Shown here: positions 1-11,218 of the stretch, piece after piece
Position numbering within the stretch: position 1 is the stretch's first letter
How the letters are laid out: the number at the start of each line of letters is the position of its first letter
Assembly: GCA_012931725.1 (NCBI GenBank)
Contig: WHSA01000342.1
Coordinates: 248,001 to 312,000 of the forward strand
From: Litsea cubeba
Lineage: Eukaryota > Streptophyta > Magnoliopsida > Laurales > Lauraceae
Direction: 5' to 3'
DNA length: 64,000 bases
Notes under the pieces: model-generated
Told to the model about the DNA's origin: nothing
The model's database searches: none
What the model saw: only the letters and a program-made list of their open reading frames with translations
Program-made: the position numbers and the translations under genes

Positions 1-558
1 GTAAATTCTGCAAAAGCTTTGGGTAAATGCTTATTGTTGCCACTTCCAATAGGAATGGTTATGAGTGTACTTTGGGTTAATTCTGTAATTGCTTAAAGTT
101 TTCAGGATGGGTGAGTCATTTGGACGTCTTGATCTTCATGCACGAGTGTGCTTTCTTTTTTGCACAGAATCTGCCTACCATGTTTTGTGCTTTTTGCTTG
201 CCACTCTACTTTTTTTTTTTTGTTGAGATTTAACCGAGGATGAGTCCTTGTCAACTACCTAATTGTAGTTAGATGTGCACACTAATGGCTTGAAATCCTG
301 ATTTGGATGATCCCTTGTGATGATTTAATTTATAACTTAATATTTTAACAAACCATTAAATGTATATTAGATGGAGGTGACCCAATATTTTGTCATGCCT
401 CAGAGAGAGATGCCATCTTGGTTAATGCTTATTTGTGAAAAAAAAGATTGTCCTACTTCATGGTTCTTGATCCTGTTAAACTGGAAATGGTTTTCAACCA
501 ATGGGTATTATCTGTCCCAGTGTGACTGGGGTGGCATGTTAAAAGAGGATAAATGTGG
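1..558. other. Intergenic, no gene recognised
   Basis: AT-rich sequence with a T-tract near 210. Short open frames are present, but none shows a recognisable domain, splice structure or biased composition. It could be the flank or 3' UTR of a gene lying to the left of the window, which cannot be decided here. Confidence 0.5.
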
Positions 559-766
559 GGGGAAGAACAGCTCCTTACCCAAGTCGTAAGGAGCGTCACT
601 TCTTACCTGGTTGCCCGGGTTTGAGCCCCGGGTGTTCCCACTTGTGTGAGGTTTTCTTTCTGCGTGTGTGGACTTCTTTCCTACTTGAGTGGGTTGCTTT
701 TCCATATGTATGCGGGCTCTCTTGGATCTTAGCCCCTTGGCTAGGTACCCAAAAAATAAAAGAAAA
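559..766 (+). mobile_element. Candidate SINE (tRNA-like B box, A-rich tail)
   Basis: A Pol III B-box-like motif (GGTTTGAGCCCC) sits near 619-630. The unit ends with a GGCTAGGTACCC segment followed by an A-rich tail at 749-766. The flanks share a loose duplication around AGGATAAATGTG (left, about 546-557) and AGGATGATAACTGTG (right, about 767-781), so insertion boundaries are approximate. An A box is not clear, so this is less certain than the other SINEs in the window. Confidence 0.5.
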
Positions 767-966
767 AGGATGATAACTGTGACAAAACTATTTTTTCTTC
801 CCAAATATGATATTTGGGTTACTGCGACCTGCCTTCTACAACATCCATTTGCACATTGCACCCACCTCTCACCCTACAATGGTTTATTTGGCCATGTCCA
901 AGGCAGAAGTTTGGAGGGCTAAACAGGCCTTCCCTTCTCTAAGCAAGGACCTCCTTTTGGTTGATT

Positions 967-1174
967 TTTTTTTTTTTTGCTGACCGGGATATCCAAGATC
1001 TCTCAGAGCACCTGACTAAATCCCCCGGGGCGGTGGCCTCCCCCTGTTTCCACTCATCGGGTTCGTCGGGCTAGGAAACCTAGCCTAGGGTTCCAACACC
1101 TAGTGGGCTTCGATGCTGAGACCTCCGGGTGGTTACGGAGTGCTCCAACAAACCACGCTACCAGGCGTTGGTAA
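967..1174 (-). mobile_element. SINE, minus strand, with target duplication
   Basis: Read on the minus strand, the unit starts with an A-box-like GGTAGCGTGG, has a B-box-like stretch around GGTCTCAGCATCGAAGCCC, and ends in a poly-A tract (poly-T at about 967-980 on the plus strand). The flanks repeat CTTTTGGTTGATT (about 952-964) and CTTTTGGTCGAAT (1175-1187), an imperfect target-site duplication. This is the structure of a tRNA-derived retroposon mobilised by LINE machinery. Confidence 0.75.
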
Positions 1175-1549
1175 CTTTTGGTCGAATTTGATCATTGCAA
1201 GATTTGAAAACCATCTAAATCTACCAAAATGCTAGAATTGTTGGTCGATGACTTCTGGTATTTGAGTAAATCGTTGAAACTCTGCTTGGTGCTAGCAAAT
1301 AGCAATCCTAGATCAATCCACGATCTCCATTAAAAGGGTAAGAAGACTCATTAGTGTTTACACAGTTGGGACCATCCAAGAGTAGTGTTTTTTCTGCCAT
1401 GGGCTTGTAATGAATGGTCAAAATCTAACTTTCAGAAGGGTAAGGTAATGACTTGCAATAGGCCAAGGTCTATTCCATAAAAATGAGTCCTTGTACCAAG
1501 TGGAATGAACGTCCCTCAAATTGCAAATGTTCTGCAGTTCGCTGACATG

Positions 1550-1837
1550 AAAAGACTGGTCCTAACCCCAAGGGGTTGGCCAAGTGGTGAGGATCATGAT
1601 TCCTCTCTCTTCTCGAGCTAGGGATCCTCACTCTTCTGAAGCTATAAGTCTTGATATCGATCCCTGATTCCCCCTTTGCAGGAACCAAAGGTTGAGTCCA
1701 CTAGTACTACCACATGTGGGACACATGGGTGTTACCCGGCTTCTCTCTTGGCCCAGAGGAATTAGTCCAACACAAAGGATTGGAAACCCTCGGTTAGTAA
1801 AAATAAAAAAAGAAATGAAAAAAAAGACTGGTCCTAA
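1550..1837 (+). mobile_element. SINE flanked by a perfect 16-bp target duplication
   Basis: AAAAGACTGGTCCTAA occurs at 1550-1565 and again at 1822-1837. The body between them (1566-1821, 256 bp) has an A box (TGGCCAAGTGG, about 1577), a B-box-like GGTTGAGTCC (1690-1699) and an A-rich 3' tail. The perfect duplication suggests a fairly recent insertion. It encodes no protein and depends on LINE enzymes in trans. Confidence 0.88.
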
Positions 1838-2335
1838 GTTCACCTTAGGTTTAAAAATGAATTACATAATACAAAATACCGGGTTGATCAGGTTTGGCCA
1901 AATCTTACTCTTACAATGAGTTGGGTCTATATAGGATCAAAACTAGATTGTTCTTAAAGTGGGCCCAACTCGTAATAGATATACAATGATTGAGACATTA
2001 ATCTTAATCAGGTTTAGATTTTTAATAAATGGGTCCTCTAACAGGCCTCAAGGCGAGTTCATTATCAATACCCAATTGCCCATCAGTATCCATTCACATA
2101 CATATTAATACATATCAAAAAAATAGTGAGCAACCCTAGTCAACTTCTTTTTATACTCTTAAACTAAGCCCCTGCACCAAGATATTATACCAACCCCATG
2201 ATACAGAGCTTATTCCCATTCCATAAAATCCCCGATTACATGACCTAACAGAAGTTAAGAGTAAACCAATAATCCCATCCCCTTATTTCCTCCCCTAAGA
2301 AAATAAACAAGAAGAATATCTAGAGAGAGAAGAGA
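1838..2335. other. 3' flank of the ZPR gene
   Basis: AT-rich sequence without coding signal. The part next to 2336 is presumably the 3' UTR and terminator of the minus-strand ZPR gene. No sharp polyadenylation signal was chosen. Confidence 0.4.
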
Positions 2336-2961
2336 TTATATGTCATGATCGAGATGGGAGGATTTCTTCTTGAGCTCTGAAAGCAGAGCTTTGTTCTCTT
2401 GGTCTAGGACAAGAGCCTTTCTCCTTAGCCTCTCGTTCTCCTCAATTATACACCTGTTTTCCAAGTAAAGCTTCAAGTTCTGCAGCTCCATTTCCATCCC
2501 TCTTCCCATAGATTCGTCCCAAGAACATGAACGCCTGTTATCACACATTCATTCTAAAATAAGATAGATGATCCCAACAAATAAATCATAAAACCAAACA
2601 AGGGTGATAAGACACTTTGTGGGGCCCACCAGATCCCACTACCCACTAACCCATGAAGTGGAACTCAAATCAGAACTTCTAATTGATATACACCCAAATG
2701 ACACTAGTGTAATTTTTTAATGAACCCATGTCATAAACATGTTCAACTGGTTCTAAACTTCATACAACTACTTGCACTGTGTATAAAAATCAGCAGCTAC
2801 AAAAGACAACTGCAATGAAAGAGAACATAAAAACGAGTTATAGAAAGCTATACATACCTTGCAGGAAGACGAACTCGGACCTTTGATATCTTGATACGAC
2901 GACGGCATACTGAAGAGTGGGAAGAAGCAGAGGAGTCCCATGTAGGGGCACCAAGACACAT
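2336..2961 (-). CDS. ZPR: LITTLE ZIPPER (ZPR) microprotein, two exons
   Basis: The product is a 100-residue leucine-zipper microprotein. In the known family, ZPR proteins dimerise with class III HD-ZIP transcription factors through the zipper and make them unable to bind DNA, which tunes leaf polarity and meristem activity. Exon 1 is 2858-2961 (ATG at 2959-2961) and exon 2 is 2336-2534. The donor reads AAG|GTATGT and the acceptor AACAG|GCG. The exons join in phase 2 with no frame break, which selects this ATG over the GTG two bases inside it. Residues 51-92 form the zipper, with blocks such as NLKLYLENRCIIEENERLRR and ENKALLSELKKK. The N-terminus (MCLGAPTW, then an RRRIKISKVRVR stretch) is basic and low in complexity. 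There is no DNA-binding domain, as expected. Assignment to ZPR1/2 rather than ZPR3/4 rests on length and the RRKALxLxxENKALL pattern and is less certain. Confidence 0.9.
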
Positions 2962-3102
2962 GGTTGTTTCTTCTTGGGTCTTTTAAAATCTCTTTCCTGT
3001 TTCAGTACTTAGACAGCCAAAATGGAAAGAAGGTGCAAACAGAAAAAAGAAAAAGAAAGAAAGGAGAGTGAATGAGAATTGATAGTTCATCTCCCACATT
3101 TC

Positions 3103-3116
3103 AATAAATATATATA
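3103..3116 (-). promoter_or_regulatory. TATA box of the ZPR gene
   Basis: On the minus strand this reads TATATATATTTATT, about 145 bp upstream of the ZPR start codon. A GA-rich stretch lies between it and the gene. That spacing implies a leader of roughly 110 nt. No other TATA candidate lies closer. Confidence 0.6.
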
Positions 3117-3259
3117 GAGAAAGAGTTAGGGAGAAAGGTGCAGTGTGGAGATAATGCATGCATGTGGGGGTGGTGGTGGGGTCATGTAATGTATGGTAAT
3201 GTTATGGGTATGGATGCATGGAATGGAATGGATGAGGGAGAGAGAAGTTTTGGAGTAGA

Positions 3260-3286
3260 GTAATGATGGCAGTGAAGTAATGATGG
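3260..3286. promoter_or_regulatory. Tandem HD-ZIP III-like half sites upstream of ZPR
   Basis: GTAATGATGG occurs twice, at 3260-3269 and 3277-3286, about 300 bp upstream of the ZPR start codon. The first eight bases match the published class III HD-ZIP consensus GTAAT(G/C)ATTAC. ZPR genes are known targets of these factors, so the sites fit a negative feedback loop. Binding is inferred from sequence and context only. Confidence 0.35.
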
Positions 3287-3299
3287 TGGATTCGATCCA

Positions 3300-6200
3300 T
3301 GTCTTTCTTCTTCTTTTGGTTCCTACTTCCTAGTCATGCATGATGCAATCCCACTTTTTAAAATTTTCTTTAGAGTAGAGATCTTTTCTATTGAGTGGAC
3401 AGAAATGCCCTTGGGAGATTCCCTTCCATTGAAATGACACTGCGTGTGTGTTGAGTTTACATGGTACGGGGTTTTGATACAGCTGATTTTGTCTTGTGAT
3501 ACGGACTCCGTGTCTGTCAAATTTGAAAAGGGGAATAGTTTCATCCCTGCCGTACATTTGGCATGTGACTGGACGACAGTGATCTGGCTGTTAGTGGGAC
3601 CAGAGCAGCCTTGTGGGTTAGGCCTAGATGTAAATGGGTTGGGTCCAAGATGGACCCAGAGTCCCAATCTTACTTTATTTGCATGGGATCAGTCTTGATT
3701 CTGATGGGCCCAATGGACCTGGACCGAGCCCAGAGAGTGGTATTGCTGGACTTAAAGACTTAATTAATAGATATTCAAATCTGGGTATCTCAATATGATT
3801 ACATATGTAAATGACTCTTATGCATGAGAGTTGCATATCATCGTCATGTTTATAATTTTCTGCGCATGTGATGCATAAATGAGGTGTAAAAATGATATAG
3901 AAATAAGGCCATTAACACAGTAGAATTTTTACACCAAAACAAGTGTGAAAGTGACTCACACCCCTCTTGTAAGAAAGGCGACATGACACTTCTTAGAGGG
4001 TGAATGCATTCTTGTGAGGCATTTTAAATAGTTTTTTTGTATTATTCCTATGGGCCCCACATTTGTAATCCAAATTGTTCACTTTATTTATTGAATTAAT
4101 AAGCCTTAATATAATAAAGTTGATTGTCTTTTGATTAATTTGTGTAAAAGCCTCAATCTCTCAATCTAATTTTTTACATTTCTACGGGTCTCCAATTCCT
4201 GATTTGAACCGTTCAATATTCCTAGTAAATATTACGACGTTTAGTTTAAAGTCTTAATTCTTAATGGATTTTAGAAACTTATTAAAAATATAAATAAATA
4301 AATAAATTTAAAATCATTGGATGTACTCACTTACTAATGTGAAAATAGTGATTTTGACAAACATGGTAATGTGTTTCACATGTCTAACATTTGCATATGT
4401 AAATCTCATTTTCCTATCAAATGTGACAAAAGTCAAACGGACCCTTAGAAAAACATTTTTAATTATCAAATAACATTATTTTGATATTTATTAATATATA
4501 CTTTATATAATACTATAGTATTTCTTTATGCATATAACTTGGGTATTTCAGGTATTCAAATATGAACCTTCCTTAGATTCAGACTCTTTTATAAAATTCC
4601 GTCCAAAAAGGTCCATACTCAGATCCTCGTATAAAGGTCCTACGAGCTTCTGTATAATCCGAAGTTCTTAATTTACGTATCTGAACCCAAAGAAGGTAGT
4701 TGTAGACATTCCTAGCCATCTGGATGTGCCATCCTTCATACTATTGTTGCTCTATCTATTAGACGTAAGTGGCCTCCATGACCACATTCCTAATAAAGAG
4801 GGTCCCACATGATTCTACTTGACTTTGAGTTTTCGATTAGATTTTTCTTTTAGTTTTGATTTGAATAAATTGGACTTAGATTCAGTTTTAGAAAGCCCGG
4901 CCAATTCATTAGGATTCTCATTTGATTAATTAATGAAGGAAATTTAGAAAATTAGAATTTCATATGATTTGTTTGATGGGAAGAAATCTCTCTAGAATTA
5001 ACTATAAAAGTGTTTTTTCGGTCTTCTCTCTTTTACTTGCATCTATCAATGAACTCTCACGCAAATGAGAGTAAGTGAAAAGGGAGATAGGAAGAAACCC
5101 ATTTTGATCAAAGACCATTGATTGCAAGGCGGGGTAAGCTAAATATTAGATCCGAATTGCACATTATCAAGATCATGTCGCAATGTATGCTAATGGTGTT
5201 TTGCCTTATCCATTATTTGATATATAAGTCTAGATCCGTAGATTTGATATGTGTTGCAAACAATTTTAGATTCAAGATTTTCTTCTTCTTCTTATACTTC
5301 AATTGAGAAGAGTGTGGGTCTTCTGATGTGGGGAATAAGAGAAATTTAATGGCAGAGATGATAATAAAAACCAAACCGTTCATGATACTGTCTTACTACA
5401 ACCTGTTTGGTTTGCTGTTCAAAGTCAGTCAAACTGTCAATGCCCCCGAGCAACTGCTCCCTGTCACTCTATGAACGGCTGGGATCGATGTTTCCCACAT
5501 GAATGTATACTTTTCTGAGCCCTTCGATTACTTCAATAAATGCTTTCACACTGATGAGGACACCCAACTCCATATAGTCAGGATCCTCTATCATGAATTC
5601 AGGACTCATGAGGGCATACAGTGGGGCCCAAAATTACACCTAAACTCCTCAAATGAAATGACCTCCACTGGATGGATCATGTATGACACATTATATATTT
5701 AAGTTACATACAGGATCAATTTTACAGTGGACCAAACACACATTGAAGTGAAAAAGATGGCTTTAAATTAATGATAGGTTGGCTTCTCTATGTAGCCTTA
5801 CAAAAATTTTACAGGTTCCAGACTAGATGAGGACAACCAAAAACTAAACTAAACTCAGATTGGAAGGTAAAACTTTCTACATTTGTACGCGAGGATCGCT
5901 AATATAACCCTTGTGTGCATTCACAATGGAGTAATGTTCGAATGCCCTTCCTAATACTATCAACACTAGACCATAAAATCACTCATGTCCTTTTTCATCA
6001 CCAATTGATTTTGAAATAAGTGGTATATAGTTCAATGGGGTTTGAAATCCTACACTGTCTCAACTGATACTTAATGCACCAATCCTCTATATGGACATGT
6101 AATTTCAAACGCTCGGATTGAATGCAATAGGTCCCACACATTTGTTAAACTGGGGTTCACGAAATGTACAGTTCAACTGTGGCTTTGGTGGGGGCGTGGG

Positions 6201-7644
6201 GCATTATATGTAATTCCTCTCTGAAACTGCAAGAACTTTTTAGCAAATGCCATCCATAAACAAGCAGCAGCAGACAAACCCAAGTTTTGGTGCCTTGCTT
6301 GCTCGTCTTTGAGCATTGACAGGCACAGCTCCTGCTGCCAATTTCAGAAGAGTAATGAGTGAGTCTGTAGCAGTACAATGGATTCTTCCACAATCCATGA
6401 TAACTAGGTTTTTTTTTTTTGGGGTTGGGGGGAGGGGGTACTATGGTCACATGGCCTTAAAAGGGGTGCTCCATTCCAGTTTGAAGATTGAGGAAACTCA
6501 TCATATTAATGGTGCCCATTTCAATGATATTCATGGGGAATAAAACTTGTGGCTTAGCTGTTAAGGTGGTGAGTTGGGTTTACTACTGTTTTATGTGGTC
6601 TCTCAAATCATACTAGTAAACTACTAGACATAGCCATTGTCAATTTGTCATAGCCATGGTTTTGGTGGAAATGGTCATGGTCATGGGGCTTTTTTGGTCG
6701 GGAAGGGTCAATGGGTTAGGTTTTTTTGTCCATTTTCTACGAGTACTCGATTGCATATGCCAATCCTCATTTATAGTTTGAAAGGGAACTTACATTTGGC
6801 TCGTTCCATCACTCGGAATGATAATGATGATTATTCTTGTTCGTTCCATTCATCTGCACCTTTCATTGTATCCATTTCACATGGCAACAGCTGTTGCCAT
6901 CTTTGTGAATAGTTATCACAATCTCCAACAATTTAATAAGACACCATGTAGAAGAATATATATATATATCTTTGATACAGTCAACAACTTGTTTTTTTTT
7001 TTAAACATTTATAAGCAACTTTTATTCAGGGCATGTTTGTCTGCATGTAACTCATGTAGTCATATGAGTTAAATATATAGGAATTTACGGTGAAATTAGC
7101 TCAAGAAAGGAGCATTTAGTTCTATGAATGATCATTAAGGAGAGAGTTGAAGGATATAAGGCAACTATGTAAATAGAAATTGGACTTTCCTAGAATTCAA
7201 ATTATTAGGGTGATAACTGAGTTTTCATTTTCCATCTACTTTTAATTAATTTTTCATTAAATGGAGATTATTTGATGTCATTTTTAACATTCACCTTTGA
7301 TTCTTCATTTTATTTTATTTTTATTTTTTAATATAATAATTGTTGAACTTAATTTCATTTATCAAGCTGATTTTGACTGAGTTGTAAAACATGGTCTTTA
7401 CCACCAACCAGTACAAGTTATAAGAGTAATATCTATTACTGAATTAACTATAGGCCTGAACTAGTTAGTACCTTTACCAGAATTAAGGGCTTCTAGGTAG
7501 GCTCAAAAACATACATATATTAATTATCATCCACTTATATATTAACATATATATATATATATCATCCATGGATCCAATATAAATAAAAGTATTTTAAATT
7601 CATTTTTTTAAAGTATTTGGAGAATGTTTTAATTCTAAGCCCAT
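3300..7644. other. Intergenic, no gene recognised
   Basis: AT-rich DNA with microsatellite-like AT runs (about 6958-6970 and 7548-7560). Open frames of 60-100 codons occur at chance level and show no domain. A TATAAAA-like string at about 5003 followed by CT-rich sequence could be an old promoter or LTR piece, but no coding region follows it. Confidence 0.5.
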
Positions 7645-7865
7645 GCTTGGCATCTCTATCTCCAATCTCCATTTGTCTAAATGTGTAAAGCCGACAAAGA
7701 CTTTAGAAAATAAGAGCGTTTGACACACATTCTACTCTCTACTTGCTTTAGAGAAGTAGAGAAAAATCATCTTAAAATGAAAGTCTCCATTTTTGGGCTT
7801 GTGAAAATAAGTGTTTTAGCCTCTTTTTCGATGGCTCTCTTAGAATAAGAATAGAGATACCAAAC
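7645..7865. mobile_element. Candidate MITE
   Basis: The ends are imperfect inverted repeats: GCTTGGCATCTCTAT at the left and the complement of GTTTGGTATCTCTATTC at the right. Size is about 220 bp with no coding capacity. A convincing target duplication was not found, so superfamily is left open. Confidence 0.35.
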
Positions 7866-9344
7866 TCATTGAAATTACAAATTATCGTCTTCCAACATAA
7901 ATAATAATAATCTTTTTAATAAAATATCATAGAATATATACTAGTTTTTTAATAACAAAAAAGTGATAAACTAATTTTCTAAGGACAAAAAAGTGTACCA
8001 AGAAAATTTAAGGCTTTTTAAAATTTATTCTTACATATTTTTATTCCCATTCTTATCCGACATTGTTGTGATTTTCTTGCAATATTTTAGATTTTGGCAA
8101 CATTTCCAAAATATAATGACATCATTGAATTTTATTATCCTGTTGTTACCGACAAGCCCTAGTTCATTTGCATGGCCTACATGGCACGTGCACTGCATGT
8201 GTGTAGAGCCTATGAATGAGCACTTGGGATCTTGTTACATGTCAGCAGATGGGCGGCACACAGAGCTTTTTGGTGCACCCTGACATTAGTGGGTCCATCA
8301 TATTCACACACATCTCTATCTCTCTCTCTTTCACATAATAAAACCTAGAGCTTTTAGTGGGCTTTCAATCAATGGAAGTTAACTAATACGGTATTAGAGT
8401 CCTTAAAAGAAGAGATTGGTACGGATAATCCAAAAGATAGATACTGCTTAAGTTTTGATAAATCCAGAAGAGGACAAGTGTGGGTCCCACTGGAGCATTG
8501 GTCCATGACTAGAGCCAAGAGGGAGGCACAAGGGGACATGGTCCAAGCAGACATTCATTAGATATTTAGATTTCTTCCTCCTCTCCTTTCAAGGCCTCTT
8601 CTGGGGACTCTTGTTTCTGACTAGAGAAAGTTTTTACATATAACAACTTGCTGTTTTCAAATTTTACATGTAATCCCCTCTGGTTTTGGTTATTTGTTTA
8701 TTTATTTTTTTACTTATAATTATCATCACTACTTTCCTAGCATATTTATAATTATAAGGACTTAGAGAAACTTAGAGTTAAAGGAGCGGAAGTCTATGGT
8801 GGGCCTACCTATTAAGAATTTGAGTTGCTCTGAAATAAAGGCCTTCCTGGTGCATGGGCATCTCTATATTTTGTTCTGTTAGGAGTTAGTCTCATTGTAG
8901 GATTGACTCTTTCATAAAAAAGGGATTAGTACAATCTTATTCATTATTCACCATCATCATATTTTCATAAATTTATCAATCTTACGGTGTGCCTTTATTT
9001 TGAACTGTTCAAGTTTTCAATAGATGGGTTTGCTATAGAGTTTCATTCTTTTAATTTAGAATTTTTCTAGGTCAAAACCTCAAAAGATTCAGACTCTACG
9101 AGGAAGCTAACGTGTAAAATTATAAAAAAAAATAAATTGAAAGGGCCTAGTTCCACCCCTTGATAGTGTTGGGTTTGTATTCCAAGTTAACCAGATTGAT
9201 CGATTGGGTTGGTCAATCACCATGTTCAGGGTCGAGGATATTTTGGTAATTGCACTGGAGCTTTCTTAGAGGCTAAGAAAGCGTAAATCATTTATATATG
9301 TAATGTAATTTGCAACCCTAAACTAATACGAAAAGATTTAAGAG

Positions 9345-9503
9345 GCTACTCTTTCTTTCTGTCTCTCCCGTGGGTGTCGGCAATTGCGAGCCACAAAGCA
9401 GAAAGAGAGCCAAGGAAAGTTGAGCTACTCTTTCTTTCTGTCTCTCCCTTGGGTGTCGGCAATTGCAAGCCACAAAATAGAGAGAGAGCAAAGGAAAGTT
9501 GAG
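9345..9503 (+). repeat. 79-bp tandem duplication inside the solo LTR
   Basis: GCTACTCTTTCTTTCTGTCT begins at 9345 and again at 9424. The two copies differ at a few positions (for example CCCGTGGG versus CCCTTGGG). The duplication lies within the LTR region expected to hold its promoter or leader. Confidence 0.8.
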
Positions 9504-9582
9504 CTTCTTTCCTGTAGATGTAGGCACTCTAGCCGAACCATGTAAATCTCTATATATAGTTTTTTTCGTAATTATTCACGCT

Positions 9583-11184
9583 CAGGCCCGGCCCTGAGGC
9601 AGGGCAGAAGTGCGCCTGCCCCGGGCCCCCCCGGGCCCCCATTTTTCAGGGGGCCCAAAAACACTTCCTCTCCTCAAGAAGAAAATATTTCCACTCCTCC
9701 AAATCCACCGACCTCCTTCTCAAACCCCTTAACCTTTCATCAATCGAACTCCTTTGAACCCCATCTCAACCAAACAGCAAGCCAAAAAAAAAAAACAAGG
9801 AGAAGAAGAAGAAGAAGCAGCAGAGAACTGGACCGCCATAACCGGTTAGGCCCAAATCACCGCCATCGCCAGAACCGGCTGGCCCATCATCTTCGTGCTA
9901 GCGTCTAGCAGTCAAGCATCATCAGTCCATCACCACTTCGGACGAAGCACCCAGGCTACCCAGCAGTCAAATCCCTCAACCATTCATCAATCGAACTCCT
10001 TTGAACCCCATCTCAACCAAACAGCAAGCCCAAAAAAAAAAAAAAAAGAAAAAAAGAAGAAGAAGCACCCAGCAGGCCAGCACCACTGGTTGATTGCTAC
10101 AATAGCAATCAAGCACCATCAGTCCATCACCACTTCGGACGAAGCACCCAGGCTACCCAGCAGTCAAACTGTCAAACCCATCAACCCTTCATCAATCGAA
10201 TTCCTTTGAACCCCAATACCCCATCTCAACCAAACAGCAAGCCCAAAAATAAATAAAAACAAGAAGAAGAAGAAGAAGAAGCACCCAGCAGGCCAGCACC
10301 ACGGGTTGATTGCTAGTGCTGCTCCACGCCTCCACCGTCCACCCACCCGCCACGCCACATCTCTTTGTTCTGTACACTTCAGTGCTTCCTTTTGTTTTTC
10401 CTCCAACACGAAGACCGAGGCAGCCCAGTCTTCTTAGTTCAGGTAGAGTTCGGGTCGGGTTGGACCTGATCCAATGATCCATTCCGCTGACAAGCCATTT
10501 CCTTTGGTAACAAATCAATACAGGTCAGGTGGACCCATTCACTCGCCTGAGTTTGAGTTATGCCCAAATCCAAAACAACAGTCAACAGCAACTTACAAAA
10601 AAAGCCACTTGCATCAGATTTGTAGACATCAACACATGGGCCCATAGCTTATAGATCTTCTTCAATCTTCATAACATCCATATCATCGTTGTCTTGGTAG
10701 ATTGGGGAGATTCCAAAATCCAAAGTGTGGCTTTTTTCATTGCAAAATTGGTCGTTGTAGAAATCAATTGAAGGTAATTTCATGATTAAAAAATCTTGAA
10801 TTTGAAAGCATAATTGAGGATTTTGCTTCTCAAAATGCAAGAAGAAAATCATTTCAATAATACTTTTTTAATTGTGATTTTGTTTTTCAACTTATCTTCT
10901 AGATGGTGATGCTGGTATGAGAAATTATTTGGCCGACGATCTGGTACTCTTACCGAGATGTTGGTATGAGAGATTCATTTATTTATGTATTAAATGTATT
11001 TTATTTATGTGTTAAATGTATTTATCATATGATATTATTTGGTTTTTAATGAAATTATTATTTTTGGGCTAAATTTATGAAAACATGTTATATATATGTG
11101 CATATATTAAAAAATTATAAAAATGAATAAAGGGCCCATTTTAGTGATTCGCACCGGGCCTTTGAAAAGTCAGGACCGGCCCTG
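9583..11184. mobile_element. Non-autonomous hAT transposon with 8-bp target duplication
   Basis: TTCACGCT lies directly outside both ends (9575-9582 and 11185-11192), the 8-bp duplication typical of hAT insertion. The terminal inverted repeats are CAGGCCCGGCCCTG and the complement of CAGGACCGGCCCTG. The 1602-bp body has no intact transposase frame that I can recognise, so the copy is non-autonomous. It is inserted in the solo LTR at 9167-11213. Confidence 0.88.
9738..10310. repeat. Three-copy internal tandem repeat of the hAT element
   Basis: The block starting CATCAATCGAACTCCTTTGA begins at 9738, 9985 and 10190 (one base differs in the third copy), so the periods are 247 and 205 bp. Each copy has a CAAACAGCAAGCC segment, an A-rich AAGAAGAAG stretch and, in the longer copies, a TCACCACTTCGGACGAAG segment. 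Confidence 0.8.
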
Positions 11185-11218
11185 TTCACGCTTCCGCATA
11201 CATGTGCACAACATATAG

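Larger units (their letters stand above)
9167..11213 (+). mobile_element. Solo Ty1-copia-like LTR, interrupted by a hAT element
   Basis: The sequence starts TGTTGGGTTTG and ends GTGCACAACA, so it has the TGTTG/CAACA termini of an LTR. The 5-bp flanks are GATAG (9162-9166) and TATAG (11214-11218), a target duplication with one mismatch. The strings GCCGAACCATGTAAATCTC and CTTCCGCATACATGTGCAC resemble the R/U5 end of copia LTRs. Removing the nested hAT copy and its duplicated 8 bp leaves about 437 bp. No internal copia coding sequence adjoins it, so it looks like the product of LTR-LTR recombination. Confidence 0.7.

Noticed and set aside
1566..1821. tRNA gene (A and B boxes)
   Set aside because: The boxes are part of a SINE with an A-rich tail and target duplication; no cloverleaf with an acceptor stem was found.
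2768..2959. 63-codon minus frame starting MSWCPY as the ZPR N-terminus
   Set aside because: It starts at GTG and its phase does not fit the splice to the zipper exon. The ATG at 2961 gives a continuous 100-residue frame.
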